DNA of 64,000 nt from Segatella baroniae DSM 16972 = JCM 13447 (GTDB lineage Bacteria > Bacteroidota > Bacteroidia > Bacteroidales > Bacteroidaceae). Position 1 is the stretch's first letter. Each line of letters begins with the position of its first letter. The DNA is taken from the NCBI RefSeq assembly GCF_000426585.1, contig NZ_AUFQ01000013.1:27841-91840 (forward strand), written 5' to 3'. Shown here piece by piece: positions 63,620 to 64,000 of the stretch. The position numbers and the translations under genes are program-made. The notes under the pieces are model-generated. The model saw only the letters and a list, made by a program, of their open reading frames with translations, was not told where the DNA came from and made no database searches.

Positions 63620-63740
63620 GAGAGTGTAAAGTAAACTGTGTCAGGTCGGTTCATAGGAGCATAGCCATGGCGCACTGTGCACTGCCGCCTTGGCGGTTGG
63701 CCTTTTTAGAGCAGGGGTGCGAGCGAAGCGAGCTACCCCG
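63620..63740 (+). repeat. Dispersed repeat, copy B (about 120 bp)
   Basis: Same orientation and almost the same sequence as 40271-40390, with one inserted base (TCAGGTCGG against TCAGGCGG) and about eight substitutions. It starts eight bases after array 4. No gene. Confidence 0.85.
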
Positions 63741-63743
63741 CTC

Positions 63744-63788
63744 TAACTTTGCAGGGTATTGTAACGAGGTTATTTTTTGTTACCTTTG
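63744..63788 (+). promoter_or_regulatory. Promoter region of the right-end RNA
   Basis: TTG (63759-63761), 19 bases, TACCTTTG (63781-63788): a full consensus match. A second -7-like box, TAACTTTG, lies at 63744-63751. Transcription from the first would begin near 63795. Confidence 0.75.
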
Positions 63789-63794
63789 TTGTGT

Positions 63795-63990
63795 GAAGGT
63801 AAGGATTAACCGAGGGAGGATGAAGACTAACATCCCTGATGGTACCTTGATACCCTGGCAGGGCAACAGCCCCCTCCCTCAAAGCTGCAAATGCCAGATA
63901 GATTTTCAGGCTTCAAGCCTACTTAGAGCATTAGCACATACAGCTTTTCGGTCAATCCTCCCGGCAAAGTTAACGATTAAGACCTACAAA
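63795..63990 (+). ncRNA. Structured 5' leader or non-coding RNA, class not identified
   Basis: About 195 bases after a full promoter with no ORF of note. A closing stem pairs 63814-63821 (GGGAGGAT) with 63955-63962 (ATCCTCCC), extended by GAC/GTC inside and CC/GG outside. A 7-bp stem AAAGCTG (63881) / CAGCTTT (63941) and a hairpin AGGCT-TCA-AGCCT (63908) lie inside. The 5' strand of the closing stem can instead pair over eight bases with CCTCCCTC (63873-63880), so two structures exclude one another. No T-rich terminator is seen before the window end. I could not match it to TPP, cobalamin, SAM, FMN or lysine riboswitches or to tmRNA. Confidence 0.6.
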
Positions 63991-64000
63991 ATGGAAGAAA
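63991..64000 (+). CDS. Possible start of a coding region, cut by the window end
   Basis: ATGGAAGAAA would start a protein with Met-Glu-Glu. Only three codons are visible, so this rests on its location after a promoter and structured leader. Confidence 0.25.

Noticed and set aside
63795..63990. Naming the right-end RNA as 6S (Bacteroidales-1) RNA or a known riboswitch
   Set aside because: No diagnostic conserved core could be matched by eye, so the class is left open.

Overview
The window looks like a chromosomal segment from a member of the Bacteroidales, most likely the Prevotellaceae. Three things point there. Many genes are preceded by the Bacteroidota-type promoter (TTG, 18-21 bp, TAnnTTTG) and few have a Shine-Dalgarno site. 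The ATP synthase operon has the Bacteroidota order, with short epsilon and an AtpI-like protein before subunit a. Families typical of the phylum are present (TonB-dependent receptors with a carboxypeptidase-like N-terminal domain, peptidase M64, a DUF4836 lipoprotein, BFN nuclease, golvesin-domain amidase, NupG-type symporter). I do not name a species.

Layout. 1-4.4 kb: ATP synthase operon on the minus strand (atpD-C-I-B-E-F-H, running off the left edge). 4.5-7.0 kb: glycolytic pair pyk-pfkA. 7.3-12.3 kb: plus-strand TolC/HlyD/ABC/MacB-type efflux operon. 12.3-14.1 kb: a HAD phosphatase and mltG, divergent from overlapping promoters. 14.1-23.2 kb: a tightly packed minus-strand run joining 2-oxoacid:ferredoxin oxidoreductase (korDABC with a small TPR protein) to a hotdog thioesterase and menFDBCE. 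23.5-25.1 kb: folK and a secreted M64 peptidase. 25.7-29.6 kb: a TonB receptor, a WG-repeat-like protein and a small membrane protein. 29.7-30.7 kb: a decayed IS30-family element and tRNA-Arg(UCU). 31-37 kb: an aminotransferase, a LolC-like permease and two tandem acyl-CoA ligases. 37-40 kb: lipoprotein, lepA and a Crp/Fnr regulator. 40-49.6 kb: a large TonB receptor and an overlapping six-gene operon (nupG-BFN-rsmE-DUF4836-ABC-permease). 49.8-57.3 kb: FadL-like porin, a Y/W/G-rich secreted protein, prmA, a phytase-like esterase, GH25 lysozyme and PPi-dependent phosphofructokinase. 57.5-63.5 kb: a plus-strand operon of a small protein, acyltransferase, nested-domain amidase, small protein and YgiQ radical SAM protein. 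The right end carries repeats and an unidentified structured RNA or leader.

Functionally this is mostly core anaerobic or microaerophilic energy metabolism: glycolysis with one ATP-type and one PPi-type phosphofructokinase, ferredoxin-linked 2-oxoacid oxidation, menaquinone synthesis and ATP synthase. Envelope functions (efflux, TonB uptake, lipid acyl transfer, peptidoglycan hydrolases) make up most of the rest.

The less expected material is mostly between genes. There are four arrays of five imperfect 22-bp units, all in the same orientation, one of them inside the ATP synthase operon. There is also a 41-bp array, a 120-bp dispersed repeat, the 3' end (domains V-VI) of a lost group II intron, and the right-end RNA with two mutually exclusive helices. 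Among proteins, the notable points are an ATP-type phosphofructokinase with Asn in place of the Mg-binding Asp, an ABC ATPase without the H-loop histidine, and an amidase whose catalytic domain is split by a golvesin-like domain.
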